64,000 bases of DNA from Opitutia bacterium (GCA_016187945.1 JACPIT010000004.1:242854-306853); one strand, 5' to 3'; positions 29,112 through 39,323 are shown, counted from the first letter of the stretch. The notes: a model not told the origin generated them from the sequence alone. Numbers and translations are program-made.

Positions 29112-30377
29112 TCACATCTGCTCGAGCGCCTGCCGGAGATCCCAGATCAAGTCGTCCGCGTTCTCGATGCCGATCGAAATGCGCACGAGATCGTCGGACA
29201 CACCGCTGGCCTTCTTCGCCTCGGGCGTCAGTCCCGAATGCGTCATCGCCGCCGGATGCTGCGCGAGCGACTCCGTCGAGCCGAGCGACACCGCGAGCTT
29301 GATCACCTTCAACGCATCGAGAAACCGGAACGCCTCCGCTTCGCCGCCCTTCACGAACACCGAGATGAGCGAGCCCGGGCCGGTCTGCTGCTTCTGGTAG
29401 ATCGCGTATTCCGCGTCGCCCGGCTTGAGCAAGCCGAGGAAGCTCACCGCGCGCACCTTCGGATGCGCCGCGAGAAACTCGGCGCATTTCTGCGCGTTCG
29501 TCGCGGCGGCTTCGGCGCGGATTTTCAGCGTCTCGAGCGAGCGCGTCAGCAGCCACGCGGTGTGCGGATTCGGCATGCCACCGAGGCTATTGCGCAGACC
29601 GGTGATCGCTTTGAGCAATTTCATGTCGTTCGCCAGCGCGACGCCGCCGACGACGTCCGAGTGACCGCCGATGAATTTCGTCGCGGAATAGAGCACCACA
29701 TCCGCCCCGTGCTTCGCCGGCTGCGAGAACACCGGGCCCGCCATCGTGTTGTCGACCATCACGAGCACCGCGCCGCTGTCAGGGCGCGAGTGCGCTGCCG
29801 CGAGCTGCTTCATCGCTTCGATGTCGGTGAGCTTGTTGTTCGGATTCGCCGGGGTCTCGATGAAGATCGAGCGCGTCGCCGGCCCGAAGAATTTCTTCGC
29901 CTCCTCGACCGCCGTCACGCCGGCGTGGATGAAATGCGACTTGATGCCGAACTTCGTCAGAAACCCGCGCATGAACGTCTCGGTGCCGCCGTAGAGTGGC
30001 GCGCACACGATCATCTCGTCGCCGGGCACGTGCGTCGCGAGGAGCGCCGTGCTGATCGCCGCCATGCCGCTCGAGAAACTGCACGCGCCCTTCATGCCCT
30101 CCCACATCGCCATGCGGTCCTCGAAAATCTCGAGATTCGGGTTGTTGAAACGCGAGTAGATGAGGCCCGCCTGATGCTTGCCCGTCGGCGCGCCGCCCTC
30201 GCCGCGCATCCACGCGAAGAATTTTTTGCCGTCCTCCGATTTCTTGAACGCGAACGTCGACGTGAGGAACACGGGCGGCTTCACGGCGCCCTCGCTCAGG
30301 AACGGATCGAAGCCGAGGCTGAGCGCGAGAGTTTCAGGATGAAGGTGGGCGGATTCTTCGGGAGACAACTTGGACAT
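29112..30377 (-). CDS. Cys/Met-metabolism PLP-dependent enzyme (cystathionine gamma-synthase family)
   Basis: YSRFNNPNLEIFEDRMAMWEG, SSGMAAIS, VVLYSATKFIGGHSDVVGG; start MSKLSPEES at 30377. Confidence 0.93.
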   Translation of the reverse strand: MSKLSPEESAHLHPETLALSLGFDPFLSEGAVKPPVFLTSTFAFKKSEDGKKFFAWMRGEGGAPTGKHQAGLIYSRFNNPNLEIFEDRMAMWEGMKGACSFSSGMAAISTALLATHVPGDEMIVCAPLYGGTETFMRGFLTKFGIKSHFIHAGVTAVEEAKKFFGPATRSIFIETPANPNNKLTDIEAMKQLAAAHSRPDSGAVLVMVDNTMAGPVFSQPAKHGADVVLYSATKFIGGHSDVVGGVALANDMKLLKAITGLRNSLGGMPNPHTAWLLTRSLETLKIRAEAAATNAQKCAEFLAAHPKVRAVSFLGLLKPGDAEYAIYQKQQTGPGSLISVFVKGGEAEAFRFLDALKVIKLAVSLGSTESLAQHPAAMTHSGLTPEAKKASGVSDDLVRISIGIENADDLIWDLRQALEQM

Positions 30378-30525
30378 GCCGCCATGCGATATGACACGGC
30401 TCGCCAACGCAAGGCCGGGCTTGCCGATCGCGCGCGGCAGCCGACAGGCGGCTCGGAGCTTTCCCCACGCCCCTTTCCGAGGAAGCTGCGCAAGACATCC
30501 GTCCGCGCGCGCGCATCGTTTCGCC

Positions 30526-30831
30526 ATGCGCAAAACCAAACCCGCCGCTGCCGCCCGTTCCCGCAAAATCGAAGTCCCGCGCGACCCCGACGCCGGTCGC
30601 TTTTCCGAGCGAGACGTGACGCCACCGCGTCACCATGCGGTCGAAGGCGTCGATGCACGTGTCCGCGGTTCGCTCGAACCCGAATCGCCGATCGCGCGGG
30701 CATTGCAGGAGCATCCGCCCAAAGGCAAAGGGCAGCTCGACGTGGGCACCGGCGGCGACGCCGCGCGCCCCGGCAAGACTGGCATCGGTCCGACTTCGAT
30801 TCCTCCCCGGCGCAGCTATCGGCAAGCCTGA
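30526..30831 (+). CDS. Hypothetical small protein
   Basis: MRKTKPAAAARSRKIEVPRDPDAGRFSERDVTPPRHHAVEGVDARVRGSLEPESPIARALQEHPPKGKGQLDVGTGGDA. Confidence 0.55.
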   Translation: MRKTKPAAAARSRKIEVPRDPDAGRFSERDVTPPRHHAVEGVDARVRGSLEPESPIARALQEHPPKGKGQLDVGTGGDAARPGKTGIGPTSIPPRRSYRQA

Positions 30832-30924
30832 CGATATGACATGGCGGGGCGGGCGAATCGCCCATAGGCAGCCCGCGCTCCGCCCCGATGGCTCGCGCCG
30901 ACGCGCACCGATACAGTCCGCGCG

Positions 30925-31326
30925 ATGAAAACAATCCATGTCGCCGAAATGATCGCGCAAGGCGGACGCGATGGCCAAGTCGAGTCGCCCGAAGGCGGTT
31001 TCGCGGTGCAGCTCTCGACCGACGAACAGCCGGGCAGCGTGACGCCCGAGCATCTCTTCGCGGGCGCCTACGCTGCGTGTTTCCTCGGCGCCGTCGAAAA
31101 CGCCGCCCGCAAATCCCACCTGACGGTCAACGGCCTCACCGTCGTCGCGCGCGTGCACTTGGACGAAGACGAACGCGGCGGCTACAATCTCAACGTCGAC
31201 CTCCGCGCCACCATGCCGGGCTTCGAGGAGACCAAGGCGCAACACCTGCTCAATCTCGCGCACCAATCCTGCCCCTACTCGAAAGCCACCCGCGGCAACA
31301 TCAACGTCACGCTCGGGACGGATTAG
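30925..31326 (+). CDS. OsmC/Ohr-family protein
   Basis: MKTIHVAEMIAQGGRDGQVESPEGGFAVQLSTDEQPGSVTPEHLFAGAYAACFLGAVENAARK...SCPYSKATRGN. Confidence 0.9.
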   Translation: MKTIHVAEMIAQGGRDGQVESPEGGFAVQLSTDEQPGSVTPEHLFAGAYAACFLGAVENAARKSHLTVNGLTVVARVHLDEDERGGYNLNVDLRATMPGFEETKAQHLLNLAHQSCPYSKATRGNINVTLGTD

Positions 31327-31615
31327 CCACCGAAGATTTCACGCCCGGTTTGTCATCGCGAGCCGACGCCGTGGCTTCATCGGCCGGGAGTAGCGTCGCG
31401 CGACGGAGCGCAGCGAATGCGTGACTCGCGCGCCGCACCTCAGCGGCCTTTGCAACACAGCGATCGACGCGAAATCGGACGCGCGTCCCAATCCTCGCGA
31501 AGCGCGCAGCAAATTATGCAGCGTCGCCGGGCTTGCGCCCGGGTCGCCATTCCGGTGTCGTTCCTCCGGGCCGTCCCACGCACACCGCGTGGTTCGGCTC
31601 TTTTTGTTCTCCCCC

Positions 31616-33715
31616 ATGCATCACCCCCATCGGACTGCCCTTCTCCTGGCCTGTTTCGTGTGGCGCGCGGCTCTCTCGCTCGTCGCGGCCGAGCCGGTCG
31701 ACCTGAGTCGCGTGGAGCCGGTCGCCGCAGATCAACCGGTGCCCACCCAGGACTTTTTTCGCCCTGCACTCTTGCAGCAGCCGGCGTTGAATCCCTCCGG
31801 CACGCACATCGGCGCCATCATCACGGCCGGTTTCGACCGCCACGAACTCCTCGTCTACGAACTGAAGACGCAGAAGGCCGAGCGCATCGACTGCGAGGGC
31901 GACAAGGACATCTACCACTTCTCCTGGCTGAACGACCAGCGGCTCGTCTTCATGCTCAGCGGGCGCAAGCTCTACGGACTCGGCCTCTTCGCGCTCGATG
32001 TGAATTCGGTCCACGGCGCCTATCCGCTGCTCCAGTATTACGGCAGCGCGCTGGTATCCGTGCCGCGGCAAAACCGCCTCCAGCCGCTCGTGTGGAACCG
32101 CCGCGATTTTGAAACCGAAAAGGATCTCGGCGTCTGCGCGATCAACACCGGTCTGCGCACCGGCAAATTCGTCAACGCGCTCGCCGCCGGCGTCCGCTGG
32201 GAGGATTTGATGGACGTCCGCGACAACAACGAACGCCACATCATCACGCGCTACCCGGTCCCGGGAAAGGGCTTCGGCCTCGGTTATCTGACCGACAAGA
32301 ACGGCAACCTCGAATTCGCGTTCACGATGGAGCAAGGCGTCCAAAAACTCCTGCGCTTCGCCGACGGCCAATGGAAACCGTGCCCGATCGATCTCGACAC
32401 CGTCGACGTCCTCGGCTGCGGCGAGCAGCCGGGCGAACTGGTCGTGCGCGGCCCGCGCCAGGAAGGCCAGTCGCGCGCCCTGCAGTTCATGGATGCCGCC
32501 ACGGGCCGGCTCGGCGAGGTGCTGATGCAGGACAAAGATTACGACTTCTACGGCGGTGGCGTCTCCAACGGCTGGCTCTACCGCGATCCCGCGAACGGCA
32601 ATATCCTCGGCGCCTACTACGAGCGCGTCGGCCCGCACGTCGTTTGGTTCTCCGAGGGATATCGCGCGCTCCAGAAAATCCTCAGCGGCTTCTTTCCCAA
32701 ATTGGTTGTCCGCATCATCGGCAGCAACGAGGCGCAGAACTTTTTTCTGGTCGCCGTTTCCTCGGACCGCCAGCCCGTCACCTACCAGTGGGTCGACCTC
32801 GAAAAACGCACGGCCGGGCTGTTCAAAAGCTCCGCCCCGTGGATCGACCCGCAGCGGATGCGACCGATGATGCCGCTGAAATTCAAGACCGGCGATGGCC
32901 GCCAGCTCGACGCCTACGTCACGCTCCCCGCCGGCGCGTCGAAACAAAATCCGCCGCCGCTCATCGTCCTCCCGCACGGCGGCCCGTGGGCACGCGACAC
33001 CTGGGGTTTCGACCCCGAGGTGCAATTCCTCGCCAGCCGCGGCTACGCAGTGCTCCAGCCCAATTACCGCGGCTCGCCCGGCACGTCGTGGATGTTCCCC
33101 GAGTCCGATCGCTGGGACTTCCTGAAAATGCACGACGACGTGACCGCCGCCGCCAAAACGCTCGTCGCCTCCGGCCTCGTCGACGGCCGACGCGTCGCGA
33201 TCATGGGCGGATCGTTCGGCGGCTACCTCGCGCTCAGCGGTGCCGTCAAGGAGCCCGGATTCTATCGCTGCGCCGTCACCATCGCCGGCGTGTTCGACTG
33301 GGAGCAACTGATCCGGGAGCGAAAATTCGACCGCTACGATAACCCCACGTTCGACTACTTCCTCCGGAAACTCGGCGATCCGGCCAACCACCCGGAACGA
33401 TTCGCCGCCATCTCGCCCGTCCGCCACGTCGCCAGCGTCCGCGTCCCGGTCTTCGTCGCCCACGGCAAGGACGACCCCATCGCCGACATCAGCCAATCGA
33501 AGCGACTCATCGCCGAACTCGATAAACATCACGTCACTCACGAAAACCTGCTCGTTAGCGAAGAAGGCCACGGCATGGGGCATTTGAAAAACCAGGTCGA
33601 ACTCTACTCCCGCATCGAAGCCTTCCTCGCGAAGCACCTGATGCCGCTTCCGACTGCGGCCGCCGCGCCCGCGCCCGGGTCTGCATCCGTCACGAGCGAT
33701 CGCGGGACACCGTAG
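31616..33715 (+). CDS. S9-family prolyl oligopeptidase-like peptidase
   Basis: C-terminal alpha/beta-hydrolase: PLIVLPHGGPWARDTWGFDPEVQFLASRGYAVLQPNYRGSPG, GGSFGGYLAL, VFVAHGKDDPI, EGHGMGH. Confidence 0.93.
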   Translation: MHHPHRTALLLACFVWRAALSLVAAEPVDLSRVEPVAADQPVPTQDFFRPALLQQPALNPSGTHIGAIITAGFDRHELLVYELKTQKAERIDCEGDKDIYHFSWLNDQRLVFMLSGRKLYGLGLFALDVNSVHGAYPLLQYYGSALVSVPRQNRLQPLVWNRRDFETEKDLGVCAINTGLRTGKFVNALAAGVRWEDLMDVRDNNERHIITRYPVPGKGFGLGYLTDKNGNLEFAFTMEQGVQKLLRFADGQWKPCPIDLDTVDVLGCGEQPGELVVRGPRQEGQSRALQFMDAATGRLGEVLMQDKDYDFYGGGVSNGWLYRDPANGNILGAYYERVGPHVVWFSEGYRALQKILSGFFPKLVVRIIGSNEAQNFFLVAVSSDRQPVTYQWVDLEKRTAGLFKSSAPWIDPQRMRPMMPLKFKTGDGRQLDAYVTLPAGASKQNPPPLIVLPHGGPWARDTWGFDPEVQFLASRGYAVLQPNYRGSPGTSWMFPESDRWDFLKMHDDVTAAAKTLVASGLVDGRRVAIMGGSFGGYLALSGAVKEPGFYRCAVTIAGVFDWEQLIRERKFDRYDNPTFDYFLRKLGDPANHPERFAAISPVRHVASVRVPVFVAHGKDDPIADISQSKRLIAELDKHHVTHENLLVSEEGHGMGHLKNQVELYSRIEAFLAKHLMPLPTAAAAPAPGSASVTSDRGTP

Positions 33716-33782
33716 CCGTCAGCGACCGCTTCGCGGCCCGCCCTTGCGCTCGCCGACCGCGCCCGCATAGTGCGCGGCACTC

Positions 33783-36371
33783 ATGCTCCGCGTCCTCCTG
33801 CCGCCCAATCTCGCCAGCGCCGCCCCGCGCAACGCGATTCCCGTGCGGCTGGAACTCGACCTGAAGGCGGAGCCGCCCGCGGCCTTCGTGCCCGCGCTGG
33901 CGATTCTACAACGCATCGGCGTCACGCCGCAGCCCGTCTCTTTCGTCCAGCTCACGCGCGCTCAGCTCCGCGAGCTGCTCAGCGCACTCGTTGGCGAAAA
34001 AGTCTTCTTCCGCCTCGACCGCCCCGCCGATCCGCTCCCGTGGAACGGCCTCGTGCTCCCCGGCGTCAGCGAGCACCTCGCCGAGAAACCCGCCGCGCCC
34101 CCGCCGCCGCCGCCCGCCGCCAAACTCCGAAATACGGAGTTTGCCCCCGGCGCCACCCGGGAGCCGGCAAAAACCAAAGTCCGTAATACGGACTTTGCCA
34201 AAACGCAGCCGCTCGCACCGATGACGGTCGACGGGTCGGAGCATTACCTCGCGATCACGTTGCCGGCGCGCGAATCGGTCCTCTACGCACCCGCGCTCGA
34301 GTTTCTCCAAGTCAACCGCTTCGTCCTCGATCCGCTCACGCGCAAGTGGTGGCTGCGCGACCGCCACAAGGTGCTCAACATTCTCGCCACCCACGGCGCC
34401 GAGCTCCGCGAGCGCTACGACGCCGAGTTCACGCCCAATTTCGACCGCAACACCGCCCACCTCAAAACCGCCGCGATCGCCGCGGAGGTCGCCGAGGCGG
34501 GCGACGACTACGACGTCTCACTCGGCCTGAAGGCTGGCAGCGCGCCCGAAGCGCAAATCCGGGCCGCGATCGCCACCGGGCGCGGCTACATCGAGGACAA
34601 CGGCACGATCTTCCTCGTCGACCGCGCCCGCCTCGCCCAGCTCGAGCAGGCGCATCGCGCGCTCGCGCAGGAGCCGTCCGCCAGCGCGCTCGGCAAACGC
34701 CGCATCTCGCGAGCGCGCGTCGCCGAGGTTTCCGATCTCCTCGAGCAAATCGCGCCCGGCTTCCAAGCGCCCGAGACCTGGCGCGCACGCAGCACCGCGT
34801 TGCACAATCTCTCCACGCTCGCGCCCGCGCCGATCCCCGCGTGGTTCGCCGCGACGCTGCGCCCCTACCAACAGCTCGGCGTCGCGTGGCTCTGGCACCT
34901 CTACCGTCAGCAGCTCGGCGGCATCCTCGCCGATGAGATGGGCCTCGGCAAAACGCCGCAAGCGCTCGCGCTGCTCGCCGCGGCCACCGCGGACGCGTTG
35001 GTGGGAGGGGCTCTATGCCCCGACGAGAAGTCAACGTCGGGGCACAAAGCCCCTCCCACCCCAAACCGCGCCGCGCGCGCCGCGCGTCCGCACCTCGTCG
35101 TCGTGCCCGCCTCGCTGATGGAAAACTGGCGCCGGGAGGCCGCGCGGTTCGCGCCGGCGTTGCGGACGTTCGTCCATCACGGGGCGCAGCGCCTCGCCGC
35201 GGTCGATTTCGCCGCGCACAATCTCGTGCTGACCTCCTACGGCACGCTCGCACGCGACGTCGCCTTGTTCGAGAGCGTCGAGTTCGACCTCGTGCTCGCC
35301 GACGAGGCGCAGCACTTGAAGAACCGCCGCACGCAAGCTGCGCAATCGCTCCGCGCGCTGCGCGGTCGCGGCCGTTTTCTTCTCACCGGCACGCCGCTCG
35401 AAAACTCGCTCGACGATCTGCGCTCGCTCTTCGAGTTTCTGATGCCCGGCTTCGTGCCGAAGCTCCCGCCGGGCCTGAAGCGCGACGAGCGCACGTTTCA
35501 CGACGAGCGGCTCCGCGCGCAAACCGCGCCCTACATCCTGCGACGCACGAAGAGCGCCGTCGCACCCGAGCTGCCGCCGAAAATCGAGCAGGTCGTCTGG
35601 TGCGAGCCGAGCGCCGCGCAGACGCAACTCTATCGCCGACTTCAGGAGGACAGCGAACGCGAGTTGATCGACCTCGCTGCGAAAGGCGCCTCGGAAAACC
35701 GCCTGCGCCTCGCGACGCTCACGCAGCTTTTGCGCCTGCGGCAAATCTGCTGCGACCCGCGCTTGCTGGAAAAGGTAGGGCGAGTCGTCCCCGACGAGCC
35801 GTCGTCCGCGTCCACACCAAAGCCTCGGCTCACCGGGGACGGTTCGCCCTACCCCGACTCCGCCAAGCTCGACGCGTTTCGCGAACTGCTCGCCGAGTCG
35901 ATCGACGAAGGCCACCGCATGTTGGTCTTCTCGCAATTCACCTCGCTGCTGGCGCTGCTGCGCGAGGAGCTCGAAGCGCAGGGCGTGGCTTTCTGCTACC
36001 TCGACGGCTCGATGAGCGCGAAGGCGCGCCAGGCCGAGGTCGACCGGTTTCAGTCGAGCGACGACGTGCCCGTTTTCCTCATCTCGCTCAAGGCCGGCGG
36101 CACCGGTCTGAATCTCACCGGCGCGGACGTCGTCGTGCACTACGACCCGTGGTGGAATCCCGCCGCCGAAGCGCAGGCGACGGACCGCACGCACCGCATC
36201 GGCCAGACGAGAGTCGTGACGAGTTACCGGCTGATCTGCTCCGGCACTGTCGAGGAAAAGGTCATGGCGCTCCAGGACGCGAAACGCGCGCTGCTCGCCG
36301 ACGTGTTCGAGGCGAGCGACGCCGCGGCGGCGCGGCTCAGTCTCGCCGATCTCAAGAGCCTGCTGGCGTGA
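33783..36371 (+). CDS. SNF2-family DEAD/DEAH-box helicase
   Basis: DEMGLGKTPQALALLAA, LVVVPASLMENWRREA, VLADEAQHLKN, FLLTGTPLENSLDDL, QFTSLLALLREEL, SLKAGGTGLNLTGADVVVHYDPWWNPAAEAQATDRTHRIGQ. Confidence 0.96.
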   Translation: MLRVLLPPNLASAAPRNAIPVRLELDLKAEPPAAFVPALAILQRIGVTPQPVSFVQLTRAQLRELLSALVGEKVFFRLDRPADPLPWNGLVLPGVSEHLAEKPAAPPPPPPAAKLRNTEFAPGATREPAKTKVRNTDFAKTQPLAPMTVDGSEHYLAITLPARESVLYAPALEFLQVNRFVLDPLTRKWWLRDRHKVLNILATHGAELRERYDAEFTPNFDRNTAHLKTAAIAAEVAEAGDDYDVSLGLKAGSAPEAQIRAAIATGRGYIEDNGTIFLVDRARLAQLEQAHRALAQEPSASALGKRRISRARVAEVSDLLEQIAPGFQAPETWRARSTALHNLSTLAPAPIPAWFAATLRPYQQLGVAWLWHLYRQQLGGILADEMGLGKTPQALALLAAATADALVGGALCPDEKSTSGHKAPPTPNRAARAARPHLVVVPASLMENWRREAARFAPALRTFVHHGAQRLAAVDFAAHNLVLTSYGTLARDVALFESVEFDLVLADEAQHLKNRRTQAAQSLRALRGRGRFLLTGTPLENSLDDLRSLFEFLMPGFVPKLPPGLKRDERTFHDERLRAQTAPYILRRTKSAVAPELPPKIEQVVWCEPSAAQTQLYRRLQEDSERELIDLAAKGASENRLRLATLTQLLRLRQICCDPRLLEKVGRVVPDEPSSASTPKPRLTGDGSPYPDSAKLDAFRELLAESIDEGHRMLVFSQFTSLLALLREELEAQGVAFCYLDGSMSAKARQAEVDRFQSSDDVPVFLISLKAGGTGLNLTGADVVVHYDPWWNPAAEAQATDRTHRIGQTRVVTSYRLICSGTVEEKVMALQDAKRALLADVFEASDAAAARLSLADLKSLLA
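34122..34196. repeat. Paired 21-nt palindromes inside the SNF2 gene
   Basis: AAACTCCGAAATACGGAGTTT (34122-34142) and AAAGTCCGTAATACGGACTTT (34176-34196), each followed by GCC; encode LRNTEFA / VRNTDFA. Confidence 0.92.
35000..35060. repeat. REP-like inverted repeat inside the SNF2 gene
   Basis: GGTGGGAGGGGCTCTATGCCCCGACG...CGTCGGGGCACAAAGCCCCTCCCACC. Confidence 0.93.
35774..35853. repeat. GGTAGGGCG-type inverted repeat inside the SNF2 gene
   Basis: GGTAGGGCGAGTCGTCCCCGACGAGCCG...CGGCTCACCGGGGACGGTTCGCCCTACC. Confidence 0.9.
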
Positions 36372-37563
36372 GTTGCGGCGCCGCGGCGGCGCGCTGGGCC
36401 TCCTCGGGCGTCGGGCGCTGCACGAGCAGCGGCTCCTGGAGTTCGCCGAGTTGCAGGAAATTTTCCAGGCGCGCGATCACCATCGCGGTCAGGACGGTGC
36501 CGGCGCGCACGAGCGTGAAGCCCGAACGCGTCGCGATGTCCGACACCACGACGTCGCCCGCCTGCGCCGAGTGGAGCGGCAGTTGGTGCACGGGCCGGTC
36601 GGAGCTGAGCGTGTTCGCGAGGAAATCGCCGAAGCACTCGAAGCATTTCTCCAGCAACTTCGGATCGTAGTAGCCGGTGCGGGCGTTCATCGCCTCGAAC
36701 GCGCGGCGTTTCACCACGCCGTCGTCCTCGAGGTCGAGGCGGTCGCTCAGGATTTTGATCATCCGACTCGCGACCGGCAGCGACTCGCCCGCGAGGCCGT
36801 CGCCGGGAAAACCGCTGCCGTCGAAGCGCGCCGATTGATAGAGGACGGCGCGGGCCACGGGCTTGAGACGCGGAATCTCGATGAGCAAGTCGTGGCCGAT
36901 ACGCGGCGTGCGTTCGACGATGTGCTGTTCCTCCGGCAGCAGTTCGAGCCCCGAGCCCAGTTTCCGGAGCACATTGTAGGGCACGACGGTGTAGCCGATG
37001 TTCACCAGCAGCGCGGCGAGATCGAGTTCCCAGAGCGGACCGGTGCCGACGAAACGCGCGAAACGCGCCATCGAGTCGCGCAGCCGCTGGCCGCGTCCGA
37101 GCGCGTGCGGAGAGATCATGCCGAGCACGTCGACGAGCACCTTGACGCTGCCGGCGAGCGTGCCTTCGAGCAGCTCGCGTTCGATGCGGAGAAGTTCGTA
37201 GGCGCGCAACGCGGCCTCGAGCGCCGGCACGAGCGTTTCGGGCGGACAGGGTTTGTTGAGGAAACGGAAGACTTCGCCGCGATTCACGGCGTCGACCGCG
37301 GTCTGTTGGTCGGCGTTGCCGGTGAGCATCATTCGCACCGTGTCGGGCGCGCGTTGGCGCACGCGTTCGAGCAGCTCGATGCCTTTCATGCCGGGCATGT
37401 TCATGTCCGCGAGCACGACGGCGTAGGGCCCTTTCGTTTCGAGGAGCTGGAGCGCCTCGGCGCCGCTCAGGGCGGTGTCGAAGGAGAATTGCTTGCGCAG
37501 ATTGCGCTGAAAGGCGGCGAGCAGGTTGGCGTCGTCGTCGACGATGAGCAGGCGGGCGTTCAT
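36352..37563 (-). CDS. Response regulator with degenerate HD-GYP-like output domain
   Basis: [55 protein letters not shown]; output LVNIGYTVVPYNVLRK...ARFDGSGFPGDGLAGE. ATGA overlap with upstream kinase. Confidence 0.9.
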   Translation of the reverse strand: MNARLLIVDDDANLLAAFQRNLRKQFSFDTALSGAEALQLLETKGPYAVVLADMNMPGMKGIELLERVRQRAPDTVRMMLTGNADQQTAVDAVNRGEVFRFLNKPCPPETLVPALEAALRAYELLRIERELLEGTLAGSVKVLVDVLGMISPHALGRGQRLRDSMARFARFVGTGPLWELDLAALLVNIGYTVVPYNVLRKLGSGLELLPEEQHIVERTPRIGHDLLIEIPRLKPVARAVLYQSARFDGSGFPGDGLAGESLPVASRMIKILSDRLDLEDDGVVKRRAFEAMNARTGYYDPKLLEKCFECFGDFLANTLSSDRPVHQLPLHSAQAGDVVVSDIATRSGFTLVRAGTVLTAMVIARLENFLQLGELQEPLLVQRPTPEEAQRAAAAPQLTPAGS

Positions 37564-39302
37564 GGAGCGGAGTTGGTTTCGGGCGCGGCGGAGAGACACG
37601 TTTCGCCGGCGAGCGGGAGGCGGATTTTGAAGACGGTGCCGCGACCGATCTCGGTGTCGAAGTTCACGGTGCCGTGGTGACGCTTCACGATCACGCGGTG
37701 GACGATCGTCAGACCCTGGCCGGTGCCGCGGCCGACCTCCTTGGTGGTGAAAAACGGCTCGAAGATGCGCGCGCGGTGCGCCTCGGGGATGCCGGTGCCG
37801 GTGTCCTCGACCTCGACCTCGACCCAGTCGTCCTCCCGGCGCGTGCGGATCGTGATCTTGCCGCGCACGCTGCCGTCGTCGCACTGCTTCAACGCGTCGC
37901 CGATCGCGTGCGAGGCGTTCACGATGAGGTTCAGCATGACCTGGTTGAACTCGTCCACGACGCACGGCACGGTGGGCAGGTCCGGGGCGAGTTCGCAGAC
38001 GACCTCGGCCACGTATTTCCACTCGTGGCGCGTCACGTTCACGGCGGTCTCGATCACGTGATTCAAATCGGCGGTGGAGCTGTGCGCGTTGTTGGGGTGC
38101 GAGAATTCCTTGAGCGAACCCACGATGCGCGCGACCCGCTGGAGGCCCTCGAGCGATTGCGTCAGCGTCTGCGGAATTTCCGTCAACAGGTAGTCGAGTT
38201 CGACGTCCTCGCGCAACTTCGCCACGGCCGCGGCCTGCTCGCGCAACTCCGGACTCGCCGTCGCCGCGGCGCGCAGCGCGTCGCAGGCCTTCAGCAGGTC
38301 CGCGAGCTGCGCGAACGAGCGACGGAGGAAGTGCACGTTGTCGGTCACGAATTGCGTCGGCGTGTTGATCTCGTGCGCGATGCCGGCGGCGAGGCCGCCG
38401 ATCGACTCCATGCGCTGCGCGAGATGCCGTTGCGCTTCCATTTCCCGGCGCTCCGCCTCGGCGAGTTTCTGTTCGGTGATGTTGCGCGAGATGCCGAACG
38501 TGCCGACGATCTCGCCCTCGGAGTCGCGCAACGGGAACTTCGAGGTCGAAACCCACGACACACGACCGTCCGGCCAGACCTCCTTCTCCTCGACGTCGAG
38601 CACCGAATCGCCGGTGCGCATGATCGTCTGCTCCATCTCGAACGCCGGCTGCGCGTGCTCGGCGGTGAACCGGTCGAAATCCGTCTTGCCGATCAGCGCC
38701 GAAGGTTCCGCGCAACCGTCCTTCTTCGCCAGCGAGCGGCTCACGCGCAGGAAGCGACTGTTGCGGTCCTTGAAATAGACCTGATCGTGCACGGTCTCGA
38801 GGAGCGCCTGGAGCAGTTCGCGATCGTAGGCCGCATGGATCGCGGCGGTGGTCGGCAGTCGCGTGGCGGCGACGCAATAATACGGCTGCCCGTCGACGAC
38901 GCGTTTCAGCATCGCCAGCTCGACGGAGGTCTCGCTGCCCCACACGTCCCGCAGCTCGCACGCGCCGCGCCAGCCGCCGAGCACCTGCGTGTGCGGCAGG
39001 ATCGTGTTGTTGAGCAGATCGAGCGAGCGGACGCCGAAGATGTCGGGCAACGTGAACGCGTGCAGCTTCGCCGTCGGCTCGGCCGTCAGCCAGCGCCGGC
39101 CGAAATCGTTCAGGTAGAGCGCACGGCTGTTCGCGGCATCGAAGATCGCGACGAGCGTCGGCGCGTGCGCCAGGATCGCCGCGAGCAGGCGATCGCGCGC
39201 GGCGTCGGACAATGCGGCGTCGATGCCCGTGAGCGGGAAGGGAGGTGCGGTGACGGAATTCACGCGCGGCGGCAAGCGGGGCCGCCCCCCTCTCATCGGC
39301 AC
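37560..39302 (-). CDS. PAS-domain sensor histidine kinase
   Basis: PAS segments, [23 protein letters not shown]-box, [13 protein letters not shown]-box, [30 protein letters not shown]. Confidence 0.95.
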   Translation of the reverse strand: MPMRGGRPRLPPRVNSVTAPPFPLTGIDAALSDAARDRLLAAILAHAPTLVAIFDAANSRALYLNDFGRRWLTAEPTAKLHAFTLPDIFGVRSLDLLNNTILPHTQVLGGWRGACELRDVWGSETSVELAMLKRVVDGQPYYCVAATRLPTTAAIHAAYDRELLQALLETVHDQVYFKDRNSRFLRVSRSLAKKDGCAEPSALIGKTDFDRFTAEHAQPAFEMEQTIMRTGDSVLDVEEKEVWPDGRVSWVSTSKFPLRDSEGEIVGTFGISRNITEQKLAEAERREMEAQRHLAQRMESIGGLAAGIAHEINTPTQFVTDNVHFLRRSFAQLADLLKACDALRAAATASPELREQAAAVAKLREDVELDYLLTEIPQTLTQSLEGLQRVARIVGSLKEFSHPNNAHSSTADLNHVIETAVNVTRHEWKYVAEVVCELAPDLPTVPCVVDEFNQVMLNLIVNASHAIGDALKQCDDGSVRGKITIRTRREDDWVEVEVEDTGTGIPEAHRARIFEPFFTTKEVGRGTGQGLTIVHRVIVKRHHGTVNFDTEIGRGTVFKIRLPLAGETCLSAAPETNSAP

Positions 39303-39323
39303 GCACGAGGGAAACTGAAGCCG

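Noticed and set aside
31514-33637. 707-aa minus-strand ORF
   Set aside because: Antisense shadow of the S9 peptidase; the sense frame has clear catalytic motifs.
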